A stretch of DNA of 64,000 bases from Tenacibaculum sp. M341 (GCF_004337695.1 NZ_SJXJ01000003.1:309211-373210); one strand, 5' to 3'; positions 9,366-17,914 are shown, counted from the first letter of the stretch. Notes: generated by a model from the letters alone, not told the origin. Made by a program: numbers and translations.

Positions 9366-9495
9366 AACAAGTTTTAATTTCTATTGATTTTACTGGTGAA
9401 TTGAGCCACTTTTTTAGCGGTGTTTTTTTAAATAAAAAAAGACACACAGTACACCCTTCAATCTGTATACCATGCATCTTAGAATAAATCGGCAT
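9358..9495 (-). CDS. Possible 45-aa small ORF with CxxC
   Basis: An ATG at 9495 opens a 45-codon frame that reads MPIYSKMHGIQIEGCTVC and then a hydrophobic/basic tail, ending a few bases inside the convergent repressor gene. A TATATTTG element lies about 35-45 bases upstream on the same strand (near 9517-9524), and a hairpin (GCATTC-CCCC-GAATGC, 9492-9507) covers the start. The peptide looks protein-like and has a CxxC pair, but I recognise no family. It could instead be a non-coding transcript or a gene remnant. Confidence 0.3.
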   Translation of the reverse strand: MPIYSKMHGIQIEGCTVCLFLFKKTPLKKWLNSPVKSIEIKTCSS

Positions 9496-9507
9496 TCCCC
9501 CGAATGC

Positions 9508-9834
9508 TTCTTTGTTAATACAAATATACTTTTAATTTTTACTTAAACAACTCTAAAAAGAAAAAAAGTTAATAAAAAGTAGAATTATGTTAGTTTCATG
9601 TGTTTTAATATTTAAAAATAGATCTTTTAGTAATAAGGTAAACGAACAAAAAACAATTAGAAATTAACTTTTTTCAATTTTAAAAAACGACTATTAAAAT
9701 GAGTTGAAATAAGATTGTTTTTCAAATAGCACTGCAATGATTGAAGTTTTAGTTTAAAATTAAACTTTTCTTAAAATAAAAAAACTAAACTTGCCAAGAT
9801 ATATAAATAACTTGAATTCAATTAAATAAAACAC
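9508..9834. other. AT-rich intergenic stretch without a recognisable gene
   Basis: Apart from the small leftward promoter near 9520, I see only very AT-rich sequence with no ORF, repeat or RNA I can name, up to the promoter of trigger factor. Confidence 0.6.
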
Positions 9835-9865
9835 TTGGTAGTCAAATATAAAAATAGTAATTTTG
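9835..9865 (+). promoter_or_regulatory. Trigger factor promoter
   Basis: TTG at 9835-9837 and TAATTTTG at 9858-9865, 20 bases apart, fit the Bacteroidota sigma-A promoter pattern (TTG ... TAnnTTTG). The start codon of tig follows about 30 bases downstream. Confidence 0.7.
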
Positions 9866-9896
9866 CACCCAATTTTTTTAAGAAGATAATACTAAA

Positions 9897-11219
9897 ATGA
9901 ATATTACAAAAGAAAACGTAGACGCATTAAATGCAATTGTAAAAGTTGATATTGTAGCTGAAGACTACAAAGAAAAAGTAACTGAAGTTTTAAACGATTA
10001 TCGTAAAAAAGCAAACATTCCTGGATTTAGAAAAGGTCATGTACCAATGGGAATGGTAAAGAAGCAGTATGGTAAATCAGTGATGATTGATGAAATAAAC
10101 AAGCTTTTACAAGAGAGTTTAAATAAGTTTTTAGTAGAAGAAAAATTAGATATTCTAGGAAATCCATTACCTGTTGTAAAAGACGATTTTTCTTGGGATG
10201 CGGATCAGTTTTCTTTTGAATTTGAATTAGGTTTAGCTCCTGAATTTGATGTTGATGTAGAAGGAAAAAACAAGATTGTAGATTATAAGATTGTTGCTAC
10301 TGACGATTTATTAGATAAAGAAGTAGAAAATATTCAAACACGTTACGGTAAGTTAATAACATTAGAAACAGCTGAAGAGCATTCAAATGTTACTGGTACT
10401 TTTGTTAACGAAGAAAAAGAGATCAATAAAAAATCTACATTTTTAGTTAACGATTTAAAAGGAAAGAAAAACGAAAAGAAATTCATCGGTGCTAAGGTTG
10501 GTGATGTTATTGAGTTAGATACTAAGAAACTTTTCGAAGAAGATACTAAATTACAACAAGTTTTAGGTGTATCTGCAGAGGATGCTAAAGACTTAGATGT
10601 AAAAGTTACTTTTACTGTAGAAGAAATCAGTAAGACTGAATTAGCAGATTTAGATCAAGAGTTATTTGAAAAATTATTTGCTGATGGAAGCGTTAAGACT
10701 GTTACTGAGTTAAGAGACAAAATTAAGGCTGATGCTGAAGGACAATTCCAACAACAAGCAGATCAACAATTATTAAATGCAGTAACTGAGCATTTAGTTG
10801 ATACTACTAAGTTTGATTTACCTGCAGAGTTTTTACAAAAGTGGTTACAAACTGCTGGTGAAAAAGAATTAACTTCTGAAGAAGCTTTAGAAGAGTATAA
10901 CAAATCTGAAAAAGGATTACGTTATCAATTAATCGAAGGAAAGATTATGAGAGATAACGATATCAAATTAGAGTATGCTGAGTTATTAGAATACGCTAAA
11001 GGATTTATCAAGGCTCAAATGGCTCAATTCGGAAACATGAACCCATCTGAAGAGGAATTAAACGATATCGCTGGTAGAGTATTATCTAACAAAGACGAAG
11101 CACAACGTTTACAAACTCAATTATTATCTCAAAAACTTTTAGGTTTCTACAAAGAAAATATGAAGTTTAAAACTAAAGAGGTAAGCTACGAAGACTTTAT
11201 TAAAGAAGTTTACAAATAA
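9897..11219 (+). CDS. tig: Trigger factor, ribosome-associated chaperone
   Basis: A 440-aa trigger factor. The N-terminal ribosome-binding signature 'IPGFRKGHVPMGMVKKQYG' (around residue 40-60) is clear. The middle segment (about 150-240) is a degenerate PPIase region, and the C-terminal arms ('NAVTEHLVDTTKFDLPAEFLQKWL') form the chaperone body. It folds nascent chains at the ribosome exit tunnel. It is a single-gene unit with its own promoter and terminator, as expected for a highly expressed gene. Confidence 0.95.
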   Translation: MNITKENVDALNAIVKVDIVAEDYKEKVTEVLNDYRKKANIPGFRKGHVPMGMVKKQYGKSVMIDEINKLLQESLNKFLVEEKLDILGNPLPVVKDDFSWDADQFSFEFELGLAPEFDVDVEGKNKIVDYKIVATDDLLDKEVENIQTRYGKLITLETAEEHSNVTGTFVNEEKEINKKSTFLVNDLKGKKNEKKFIGAKVGDVIELDTKKLFEEDTKLQQVLGVSAEDAKDLDVKVTFTVEEISKTELADLDQELFEKLFADGSVKTVTELRDKIKADAEGQFQQQADQQLLNAVTEHLVDTTKFDLPAEFLQKWLQTAGEKELTSEEALEEYNKSEKGLRYQLIEGKIMRDNDIKLEYAELLEYAKGFIKAQMAQFGNMNPSEEELNDIAGRVLSNKDEAQRLQTQLLSQKLLGFYKENMKFKTKEVSYEDFIKEVYK

Positions 11220-11242
11220 AATTAACAGATATATTTAATTAT

Positions 11243-11279
11243 TAAAGCCGATGTTTAAACACATCGGCTTTATTTTTTT
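11243..11279 (+). terminator. Rho-independent terminator of tig
   Basis: Stem TAAAGCCGATGT / ACATCGGCTTTA with a 6-base loop and a following T run. It also abuts the stop of the convergent CPBP gene and can serve both. Confidence 0.92.
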
Positions 11280-11940
11280 ATAAGAAATCTAAATACAATG
11301 CTATTAAGGCAAATGAATCAAAAAAGCCATGAATGGCTATGTTGGTCCATAAATCATTTTTATTAAAATGAAATATAATAGAGAGTACAATACCTAGTAT
11401 GCCTGTTATAATTTGACCTGTTATTCCTTGATACGAATGTAAGTACCCAAATAAAACTCCAAAAAGAAGAATATTTATAAGTAAAGCAATATTTGTTTTA
11501 CCAAATAGTTTAGTGAATTGTTTCATAAAATAACCTCTCCAAACTATTTCTTCACCAAAAGCAGCAGAAATCCATATGAATATAATAGAAATAAAAAATA
11601 AAGTATAATCGTTTTTTATAGTGTCAAAATCGGAAAAATCAATAGGAGCTTTGGTGAAAAAAGTTACAGAAGGAATTAAAATATAGTAGTAAACTAAAAA
11701 AAGAACAAAGGCAATTATAGGAGCTTTAATCAGTATTTTTTTTGCGGTGAAGTTTTCAGCATTAAAACCCAGGCTTTTTATGAAGGTTTTCTTATACTCA
11801 ATTAAACTAACCAATAATACAATAATTGTTGCTATTATAGTGTCAAAATAATCAATATTAAGAGGTGATTTCCATAAAATAAAAATGAAAAGTATGGTAG
11901 TTATTGGTAAAATAATAGTTTTAAATGATTGAAAATTCAT
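11278..11940 (-). CDS. CPBP-family intramembrane glutamic endopeptidase (CAAX-like)
   Basis: A membrane protein with about seven hydrophobic helices. The ABI/CPBP motifs are intact: motif 1 'FGEEIVWRGYFMKQF' (EExxxR), motif 2 'FGVLFGYLHS' (FxxxH) and motif 3 'IAIHGFFDS' (HxxxD). Such proteases are linked to prenyl-protein processing or to self-immunity in bacteriocin loci. Here it stands near housekeeping genes, so a specific substrate is not evident. The start is taken at MNFQSFK; a longer start nine codons upstream is possible. Confidence 0.88.
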   Translation of the reverse strand: MNFQSFKTIILPITTILFIFILWKSPLNIDYFDTIIATIIVLLVSLIEYKKTFIKSLGFNAENFTAKKILIKAPIIAFVLFLVYYYILIPSVTFFTKAPIDFSDFDTIKNDYTLFFISIIFIWISAAFGEEIVWRGYFMKQFTKLFGKTNIALLINILLFGVLFGYLHSYQGITGQIITGILGIVLSIIFHFNKNDLWTNIAIHGFFDSFALIALYLDFL

Positions 11941-12058
11941 AATATTGTTTATTAAATTCAACAACAAAACAAGAACAATTAAAAGGCTATAACTACTACT
12001 TTTATTGGGTTTTTACCGAATGGTAGCAAAATAATCACTGAATGGTCGTCTATATTTT

Positions 12059-12868
12059 TTAGATTTGGTTGTCAAACCATTCTATAAATTCCTTTTTTTT
12101 ATATCGGCTAATTATGATTTCTGAATTTTCGTTTGATAGAAGGTTCGGTTGTAAAGTAATGCTAAGTTTTCCGTTGGTGTCAGGGGTTATTTTATCAACA
12201 GCTCTAGCATGAATTATTACTTGTCTGTTAGCTCTAAAAAAAAGAGTAGAAGCTAGTTTTTTTTCTAAATTCTGAAGAGTAAAATCTGAAGTAATAGATT
12301 TTTGATCGGTTGTAATAATAGAAACTATTTTATCGGTACTATAAAAATAAGCAATTTTACTATAGTCAATCATTGTAGTTTTACCATTTCTAGTTACCGC
12401 TAATTTGCCGTTATTAATATTTTTTTTGTGAATTTTATAAAGTTTTTCACCGTATAAAATTGCTATAGCAATGCTGCTCAATAACAATGTAATTAATAAG
12501 CCCACTAACAAATAGTAAAAAATAAAGCTTTCATCTGCTAAAAAAATAGCGACAAAGTAAAAAGGAATATAACAGATAGTAATATACCCTAGTGTAGTAA
12601 CAAAATAATTAGCGATAGTTTTTGGAGAGATGGTTTTTGTAAAAATATTTACTTTATAATATTTAAAATTGAAGTCAGCAATAAAACCAATTACAGTACC
12701 TATTAGAATGGATGTAATTGTAGATACCCAAGGGAAATTATAAGTTTCATCATCTGAAAAATAATCATAATCAGTTAGGTGACTGGTTAATAAAGATAGT
12801 AAAACAAGAAAAACAAAGTTTCTAATTTGGCTATTACTTAATTTATATCTTGAGTTTATAAGTTTCAT
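12059..12868 (-). CDS. Membrane-anchored LytTR DNA-binding regulator
   Basis: A 269-aa protein with four hydrophobic helices in the first 140 residues and a C-terminal LytTR domain ('AYFYSTDKIVSIITTDQKSITSDFTLQNLEKKL', 'FFRANRQVIIHARAVDKI'). 'FFRANRQ' is the recognition signature of LytTR proteins. Membrane-tethered LytTR proteins of this shape are common in Flavobacteria and probably sense an envelope or small-molecule cue. No paired histidine kinase is adjacent. Confidence 0.88.
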   Translation of the reverse strand: MKLINSRYKLSNSQIRNFVFLVLLSLLTSHLTDYDYFSDDETYNFPWVSTITSILIGTVIGFIADFNFKYYKVNIFTKTISPKTIANYFVTTLGYITICYIPFYFVAIFLADESFIFYYLLVGLLITLLLSSIAIAILYGEKLYKIHKKNINNGKLAVTRNGKTTMIDYSKIAYFYSTDKIVSIITTDQKSITSDFTLQNLEKKLASTLFFRANRQVIIHARAVDKITPDTNGKLSITLQPNLLSNENSEIIISRYKKKEFIEWFDNQI

Positions 12869-12943
12869 TAAAACGCAAAATAATAATATTAACCAATAAG
12901 AACCTTTTTAATAAAAGGATTTCTAAAAAGAATTTAAGATGTT

Positions 12944-13405
12944 TTATTGATAAATAACATCAAACTTGTAAACAGGATTTTCATTTTCATATTCAAAAAT
13001 CTTAGAATAATCCATAACATTATTAATGTTTTCTAATTCGCATAAATAACTAACAACAGCGCATAAACCATTAAATAAAGTGTCTTTGTCGTTTGTGTTA
13101 TTTGGTTTCGGATTGTAATGGTTTAAAGGAACGGTAAAGCCACAAGCTTCTAAAAATGTTTTTTCAATAAGAAGTAATTCAAGAGGAGTATAGCCATTAA
13201 AAGTTCTTCCTAATCGCTGATGAACTCTACCTACGTAGCTTAAATTTGTAGAGCCATGATCGTCAGATAAATGTTTCCAACTATCATGATTATCTAAAAT
13301 ATTACCTACTGCACAAGCCGAGCAACACTCAGGGTTTAACTCATCATTATGGAATGCGTTGTATAGTTTTATCAAAGCCAGTTCTAAACGTTTAGGAGTT
13401 TTCAT
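12944..13405 (-). CDS. Conserved flavobacterial protein with CCxxC cluster
   Basis: A 153-aa cytosolic protein, conserved in Flavobacteriaceae in my memory, where it is sometimes (mis)labelled as a Na+-NQR subunit F. The N-terminus carries 'NPECCSACAVGNILDN', a CCxxC cluster that could bind metal, and 'DHGSTNLSYVGRVHQRLGRTFNGYTPLELL'. No NQR flavin or ferredoxin motifs are present, so I do not accept that name. Function is unknown. It diverges from the DEAD-box helicase gene. Confidence 0.7.
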   Translation of the reverse strand: MKTPKRLELALIKLYNAFHNDELNPECCSACAVGNILDNHDSWKHLSDDHGSTNLSYVGRVHQRLGRTFNGYTPLELLLIEKTFLEACGFTVPLNHYNPKPNNTNDKDTLFNGLCAVVSYLCELENINNVMDYSKIFEYENENPVYKFDVIYQ

Positions 13406-13472
13406 CTACATTACTATTTTACACGTATAAATATACAAAATATTGGTTGTACCTTTGCACAAATTGAGTTAA

Positions 13473-14828
13473 ATGACGACTTTCAACGATTTAGATTTAT
13501 CTAATCCTTTAAGAAACGCAATTGAAGATTTAGGCTTTGTATCGCCAACTCCAGTTCAAGAAGAAGCTTTCCCTATAGTAAGATCAGGAAAAGACGTAGT
13601 AGGAATAGCACAAACAGGTACAGGTAAAACATTTGCCTATGTATTGCCTATTTTAAGAGATTTAAAATTTTCAAAACAACTAACACCTAGAGTAGTGATT
13701 TTAGTTCCTACTAGAGAACTAGTAATTCAGGTTGTTGAAGAAATTGAAAAGCTATCAAAATACATTACACTTAGAGTTTTAGGAGTGTATGGTGGTGTAA
13801 ATTTAAATAGACACAAAGAAGCCGTGGCTCTAGGAAGCGACATTATAGTTGCTACTCCAGGACGAATATATGATTTAGCATTAAGTAGAGTTTTAAAACT
13901 AAAATCGGTACAGAAATTAGTTATTGACGAAGTAGATGTAATGTTGGATCTAGGATTTCGTTTTCAATTATTAAATATTTTCGATTTATTACCGCCAAGA
14001 AGACAAAATATTATGTTTTCTGCAACAATGACTGAAGATGTTGAAGCTTTAATTGATGATTACTTTTTATCGCCTAAAAAAATAGCAATAGCCGTAAGTG
14101 GTACTCCACTAGATAATATAGAGCAAAAAGCATATAATGTTCCTAATTTTTACACAAAAATTAATTTAATAAACCACTTACTTTTTGATAAAACAGTATA
14201 TAGTAAGGTATTAATTTTTGCTCCGAATAAGAGAAATGCAGATCGAATTTTTAATTTGTTAGATGAAGAATTTCCAGGACAAACATGTGTAATTCATTCC
14301 AATAAAACTCAAAATTATCGTATTCGTTCTATAGAAAACTTTAATGAAGGAAAACATCGAATTTTAATAGCAACAGATGTAATTGCTAGAGGATTGGATT
14401 TAAAAGAGATTACACATGTAATTAATTTTAATACGCCTCATTTCCCAGAAAACTATATGCACCGAATAGGAAGAACAGGACGTGCAGAACATAAAGGAAC
14501 TGCTATTTTATTATCTACAGAAAAAGAGCAGGAAGCCAAAAATAGAATAGAGGAGTTAATGGATTATACAGTGCCTCTTTCTGAAATACCTGAAACTGTG
14601 GTAATATCAAAACAACTTACAGAAGAGGAGCGTCCTAAAGAAGAAAGAGAACAATCTAAAAACAGAACTTCTCAAGAATATGTACCTGGACCAGCTTTTC
14701 ACGAGAAAAAAGAAAAGAATAAAAAGGTGAATTTAGGAGGTAGTTACCGAAGAGAGATTGCAAAAAAATATAAGAAACCTAAAACAAAAGGGGACAAAAA
14801 CTATAACAAAAGAAACAAGCGAAAATAA
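13473..14828 (+). CDS. DEAD-box ATP-dependent RNA helicase (DEVD variant)
   Basis: A 451-aa helicase with Q motif region 'GFVSPTPVQEEAFP', Walker A 'AQTGTGKT', 'PTRELV', 'TPGR', motif II as DEVD rather than DEAD, SAT, and the C-terminal 'ATDVIARGLD' and 'HRIGRTGR' motifs. The C-terminal 80 residues are lysine/arginine-rich, typical of RNA-binding tails in Bacteroidota RhlE-like proteins. Likely roles are ribosome assembly or RNA turnover. The next gene starts 1 bp after its stop codon. Confidence 0.94.
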   Translation: MTTFNDLDLSNPLRNAIEDLGFVSPTPVQEEAFPIVRSGKDVVGIAQTGTGKTFAYVLPILRDLKFSKQLTPRVVILVPTRELVIQVVEEIEKLSKYITLRVLGVYGGVNLNRHKEAVALGSDIIVATPGRIYDLALSRVLKLKSVQKLVIDEVDVMLDLGFRFQLLNIFDLLPPRRQNIMFSATMTEDVEALIDDYFLSPKKIAIAVSGTPLDNIEQKAYNVPNFYTKINLINHLLFDKTVYSKVLIFAPNKRNADRIFNLLDEEFPGQTCVIHSNKTQNYRIRSIENFNEGKHRILIATDVIARGLDLKEITHVINFNTPHFPENYMHRIGRTGRAEHKGTAILLSTEKEQEAKNRIEELMDYTVPLSEIPETVVISKQLTEEERPKEEREQSKNRTSQEYVPGPAFHEKKEKNKKVNLGGSYRREIAKKYKKPKTKGDKNYNKRNKRK

Positions 14829-14829
14829 A

Positions 14830-15195
14830 ATGCACATACTTACAGAGCAAGAGTTACATAATTTGGCAATGAATTTTATTGGCAAAAAGTTGCAAGAAAT
14901 GGGCTATGAGTTTGTGGCAGTAAATAGTAAGTTAAAAAAACATCCACAGTTTGTTTTATTCAAAAAAGGAGAACCTACTATTTTTGTTTTAGTAAAGGCT
15001 ACTAAAAATTTACAAAACCCAAATGATTATGATGTTTTATGGATGGAAACTTTTAAAGAACATGCTAAAAAACAACATGCAAAAGTTTGGTATGCAGGTG
15101 TTGGAATAGCCAATGCAGAGAGTGTAGATTTACCTGTTATTAAAGATAAACCATACTATATTGCTTTTGAAGACTTCTTGAAGTTATCTGGTTGA
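14830..15195 (+). CDS. Conserved hypothetical protein, helicase operon
   Basis: A 121-aa protein starting at MHILTEQELH, 1 bp after the helicase stop. It has mixed alpha/beta character ('GKKLQEMGYEFVAVNSKLKKHPQFVLFKKGEPTIFVLVKAT'), resembling a small nuclease-like or NTF2-like fold, but no catalytic set is certain. Coupling to the helicase suggests a related role. Function is unknown. Confidence 0.75.
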   Translation: MHILTEQELHNLAMNFIGKKLQEMGYEFVAVNSKLKKHPQFVLFKKGEPTIFVLVKATKNLQNPNDYDVLWMETFKEHAKKQHAKVWYAGVGIANAESVDLPVIKDKPYYIAFEDFLKLSG

Positions 15196-15300
15196 TTAAT
15201 AAATGATTGCATAATACACTTAATTTTAACCAAACATAATCATTTTTTAACATATAGTACAAAAAGGGTTTTTTCCTGCCATAATACCATGTTAATCAAT

Positions 15301-15308
15301 TATATTTG
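15301..15308 (+). promoter_or_regulatory. Promoter -7 element of a very small gene
   Basis: TATATTTG matches the Bacteroidota -7 consensus and lies 32 bases upstream of the 33-codon ORF. With the terminator at 15467-15499 it defines a transcript of roughly 180 nt. Confidence 0.6.
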
Positions 15309-15339
15309 TGTTGGGATTATTTTTAAATTATTAACTATT

Positions 15340-15441
15340 ATGGGGAAATTATTACTTAAGAGAGTTAGTAGTTTTTTTAGAAGTTTTATCGTACTACTTT
15401 CAGATTTTGGTAGCGCAGCTAGCTACGCAATAAGAAATTAA
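15340..15441 (+). CDS. 33-aa small basic peptide (unannotated-type small gene)
   Basis: The ORF starts MGKLLLKRVSSFFRS and continues with a hydrophobic stretch (FIVLLSDFGSAASY), ending in AIRN. It is flanked by a consensus promoter element and a strong terminator, so it forms an independent transcription unit between two ordinary genes. The basic amphipathic N-terminus suggests membrane contact. It could be a small membrane protein, a type I toxin or a non-coding RNA with a chance ORF. I recognise no family. Confidence 0.5.
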   Translation: MGKLLLKRVSSFFRSFIVLLSDFGSAASYAIRN

Positions 15442-15466
15442 GAGTTAAAAAAACTATTAACAAAGG

Positions 15467-15499
15467 CGCTTATTACTAAATTTGTAATAAGCGTTTTTT
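15467..15499 (+). terminator. Rho-independent terminator of the small gene
   Basis: Stem CGCTTATTAC / GTAATAAGCG with a 7-base loop, followed directly by six T residues. Confidence 0.93.
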
Positions 15500-15521
15500 G
15501 TTTATCCATATCATAAATATT

Positions 15522-16085
15522 TTGAAAACCCTTCTAAAAAATATTCGAGAGTGCAGTTTGTGTAAAGAACATCTTACACCTAATCCTGTTATACAAGTTA
15601 GTAAAAAATCAAAGATTATTATTATTGGTCAAGCACCAGGAACTAAAGTACATGCATCAGGTATTCCATGGAACGATGCCAGTGGTAGGCAATTAAGAAA
15701 ATGGTTGGATGTAACAGATGAACAGTTTTACGATGAAACTCTTTTTGGAATTGTACCAATGGGTTTCTGTTATCCTGGAAAAGGAAAAACAGGAGATTTG
15801 CCGCCAAGAAAAGAATGTGCACCTCAATGGCATCAACCTCTTTTTGATAATATGAATGAGATTGATCTAGTGTTATTGATCGGTATGTATGCTCAAAAAT
15901 ATTATTTAAAAGAGAATGCTAAAAAAACACTCACAGAAACGGTGAGTAATTTTGAAGAGTATTTACCTAAGTACTTTGTATTACCGCATCCTTCACCTAG
16001 AAATCGTTTTTGGCTTCAAAAAAATGGTTGGTTTGAAGATAGCGTAGTACCTATTTTAAGAAATAGAGTGAAAAAAGTACTATAA
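15522..16085 (+). CDS. Uracil-DNA-glycosylase-superfamily protein
   Basis: About 187 aa. 'IIIIGQAPGTKVHASGIPWNDASG' (motif 1, GQAPG) and 'VLPHPSPRNRFW' (motif 2, HPSPRN) are characteristic of the small UDG-like family, together with 'CSLCKEHL' at the N-terminus. The protein probably removes damaged bases or belongs to the YqfB-like uncharacterised branch. No ATG fits. I chose TTG at 15522 (KTLLKNIREC follows); a TTG at 15498 would lie in the preceding terminator. Confidence 0.85.
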   Translation: MKTLLKNIRECSLCKEHLTPNPVIQVSKKSKIIIIGQAPGTKVHASGIPWNDASGRQLRKWLDVTDEQFYDETLFGIVPMGFCYPGKGKTGDLPPRKECAPQWHQPLFDNMNEIDLVLLIGMYAQKYYLKENAKKTLTETVSNFEEYLPKYFVLPHPSPRNRFWLQKNGWFEDSVVPILRNRVKKVL

Positions 16086-16155
16086 TAAAAATCCGAAACA
16101 AGCATATACTAAATTCCGGACTTTAAAGTAATTTCTTTATTATAAAATAGATGTT

Positions 16156-17298
16156 TTAATCACAACTCCTTCTGTTTTCATCTCCTGTAGGAGAATATAC
16201 TCTAATCCAATCAATTTTCATTTTAGTGTTATCTCCAGTTTTTATATCAGAACTATTCCAAAAGTTTTCAGCACCTCCATATCTCCATACTTGTGAAGCC
16301 TGACTTATAATCATATGCATTTCTCTGGTTAAACCATCACCACATTTTGTGTAGCTTCTAGGGTCAATACCATCTTCTATTCTTAAACCATTCACGGTTT
16401 TAACTAGTTTACCATCTACAAAATAGTCAAGCCTTGTAGGACTTACCCATTTTACACCAAAATAATGATAATCTTCACTCCAAACTACATCATTTTCACG
16501 AGTACAATCATTGGTAGTTTTCTTTCGAGACATCCATGTTTGTATTTTAGGCTGATAATCTTTTCTTTCTCCTCCTATATTGGCAAAAGTATGATGGCTT
16601 AAGTGTATTCTATCAGCAAAATAAGGATTAGCACATTCAGTTCCGTCTGGTAGTAATCTAGGACCATAAGCTTCAAGGTTGTCTATTTCTTCGGTGGTTC
16701 CTGGGTCATCACTTAACATCCATACAGCATTTGCTAATTGAGAACTACTTATTTTTACTTTCGCTTCCTGAAATAAAGGGTAGCTACTTTTTCCTCTACT
16801 AGTAATCATACCACAGGCTAATGTTCTATTATTTCCAACTCCGTTTTCTTTTGCTGAAAGAACTAGTGCGCGATTGCTTCCATATATGGTTTCAAATGTA
16901 ACTTGCTCACCAGTCCATACAGTTGGTAATGGTCCGGTATAACTATTAACAAATCCAGGTTTCCATTTTTGATTGTATTCAGGAGAACTCTTTCCTCCAG
17001 GATAATTAAATTCATCAGATAAAGAGTTGACAATTTTCCAAGATTTCATTCCAAAAGCATTTCTATTTACTTCTTTTGGAGTGTTATTTACACGTGTATC
17101 AAAAAGAATATCATTTAAAGGACTACAGTTTGAGGTGATTGCTATATTTCCTGTTTGTGATGTTGTAGTACCTTCATTGTTAAGATGATTGCTTATGGTT
17201 AGTTCATCTGATGTTTCGTTTGAAGTAATTTCATTACTGCTACATTTAATAAGTGAAAAAGCAAGCAAAGAGTAGGATAAAAGGATGATTTTTTTCAT
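16156..17298 (-). CDS. GH16 family lipoprotein, agarase/porphyranase-like
   Basis: A surface lipoprotein: signal peptide MKKIILLSYSLLAFS with a lipobox at LIKC. The GH16 catalytic motif EEIDNLEAYG (ExDxxE) is at about residue 225, with 'AVWMLSDDPGT' just before it and 'YHYFGVKWVSPTRLDYFVDGKLV' after it, as in beta-agarases and porphyranases that cut red-algal galactans. It fits a marine, alga-associated lifestyle. It is not in a visible PUL, since no SusC/D pair is nearby. The start at MKKII is chosen because it begins the signal peptide. Confidence 0.88.
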   Translation of the reverse strand: MKKIILLSYSLLAFSLIKCSSNEITSNETSDELTISNHLNNEGTTTSQTGNIAITSNCSPLNDILFDTRVNNTPKEVNRNAFGMKSWKIVNSLSDEFNYPGGKSSPEYNQKWKPGFVNSYTGPLPTVWTGEQVTFETIYGSNRALVLSAKENGVGNNRTLACGMITSRGKSSYPLFQEAKVKISSSQLANAVWMLSDDPGTTEEIDNLEAYGPRLLPDGTECANPYFADRIHLSHHTFANIGGERKDYQPKIQTWMSRKKTTNDCTRENDVVWSEDYHYFGVKWVSPTRLDYFVDGKLVKTVNGLRIEDGIDPRSYTKCGDGLTREMHMIISQASQVWRYGGAENFWNSSDIKTGDNTKMKIDWIRVYSPTGDENRRSCD

Positions 17299-17410
17299 TG
17301 ATTTAGGGGTTAAAAACGGTTGAAACACTAAATTTTACCGTTTGGTTTTTTTAAATGTATTGAAAAATGAGTGCTTTTAACCTTGAATAAGCGCTATATA
17401 TGATAGGTGT

Positions 17411-17568
17411 TTAGTTTTTGTCTAGATAATTGAGTGGTTTTTGATAGCTTAATGATTTTCTGTGTGCTTTTTTATGGTATTCGTAAAATAACTCTTTTAA
17501 ATTTTTAATTAAATAATTTAAAGAAGCATGTTTTACTTTTTGTAGCTTAAATGGTATATAATTTAAAA
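17411..17568 (-). pseudogene. Possible remnant of an integrase/transposase C-terminus
   Basis: Downstream of the first GG-leader peptide, one frame encodes 'LKELFYEYHKKAHRKSLSYQKPLNYLDKN' in two runs. The spacing YxxxxxHxSLxYxxPxxYL is like the end of DDE integrases (IS3/IS481 type). No catalytic core and no start codon are present, and the frame upstream runs into the terminator and the peptide gene. This is at most a degraded fragment. Confidence 0.22.
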
Positions 17569-17596
17569 GAGATTCTTTGTGGATAAAGAATCTCTG
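17569..17596 (-). terminator. Terminator after first GG-leader peptide
   Basis: Perfect 11-bp stem AGAGATTCTTT / AAAGAATCTCT with a 6-base loop, 16 bp past the stop codon of the peptide gene, with a T-rich tail on the minus strand. Confidence 0.8.
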
Positions 17597-17612
17597 AAAT
17601 TTGTTTTTTAGG

Positions 17613-17849
17613 TTATTCCCAGCAGAATAAAGATGGATTTGGTTTGTATACATAAAGTCTCCAACCATTGTTCGTTGATGGACATCCTGGCTTATATGCT
17701 CTACCAGCCGTATTTCCTGGACCACCACAAATAATAAAAGAACATGGCCAGCTATCTACATAAGAACCATCATAACCTCCTACAATAGTTTTCTTTTCTT
17801 CTTTTGTAAGGATGTTTGCCTTAATTTGTTTTAAAATGTTTTTTTTCAT
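17613..17849 (-). CDS. Double-glycine-leader secreted peptide A (putative bacteriocin/RiPP)
   Basis: A 78-aa peptide. The first 25 residues are a leader (MKKNILKQIKANILTKEEK..TIVGG) ending in GG, the type cut by C39 peptidase/ABC exporters. The mature part begins YDGSYVD and contains four cysteines in the pattern CSFIIC ... KPGCP ... LFCWE, suitable for two disulfides or thioether links. It is nearly the twin of the peptide at 19326. No C39 exporter is in the window. Antibacterial or signalling function is inferred. Confidence 0.75.
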   Translation of the reverse strand: MKKNILKQIKANILTKEEKKTIVGGYDGSYVDSWPCSFIICGGPGNTAGRAYKPGCPSTNNGWRLYVYKPNPSLFCWE

Positions 17850-17872
17850 TTTTATAAAGTTGATTAATTAAT

Positions 17873-17904
17873 GCCTACTCATAAAGCTTTTTGGCTACCG
17901 CTAT
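17873..17904 (-). promoter_or_regulatory. Conserved 5' leader element of peptide A
   Basis: This stretch, 23 bases upstream of the start codon, matches the leader of peptide B at 27 of 31 aligned positions (shared core TATGAGTAGG on the minus strand). It lies in the intergenic gap and is not needed for coding, so it is probably a regulatory or promoter-proximal RNA element. Confidence 0.55.
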
Positions 17905-17914
17905 TTAAGTATAT

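Noticed and set aside
9400-9500. Possible tmRNA, SRP RNA or 6S RNA in the gap before tig
   Set aside because: I checked for the tmRNA ends, the SRP GGAA loop context and a 6S-like bulge and found none. The hairpin at 9492-9507 is too short to support any of them.
12944-13405. Na+-translocating NADH-quinone reductase subunit F
   Set aside because: Although similar proteins are sometimes labelled that way, neither ferredoxin nor FAD/NAD motifs are present in the 153 residues.
17411-17728. 105-aa minus-strand ORF overlapping GG peptide A
   Set aside because: The first half is a frameshifted reading of the peptide gene and the terminator. Only its last 40 residues look protein-like, so I list that part as a possible remnant rather than a gene.
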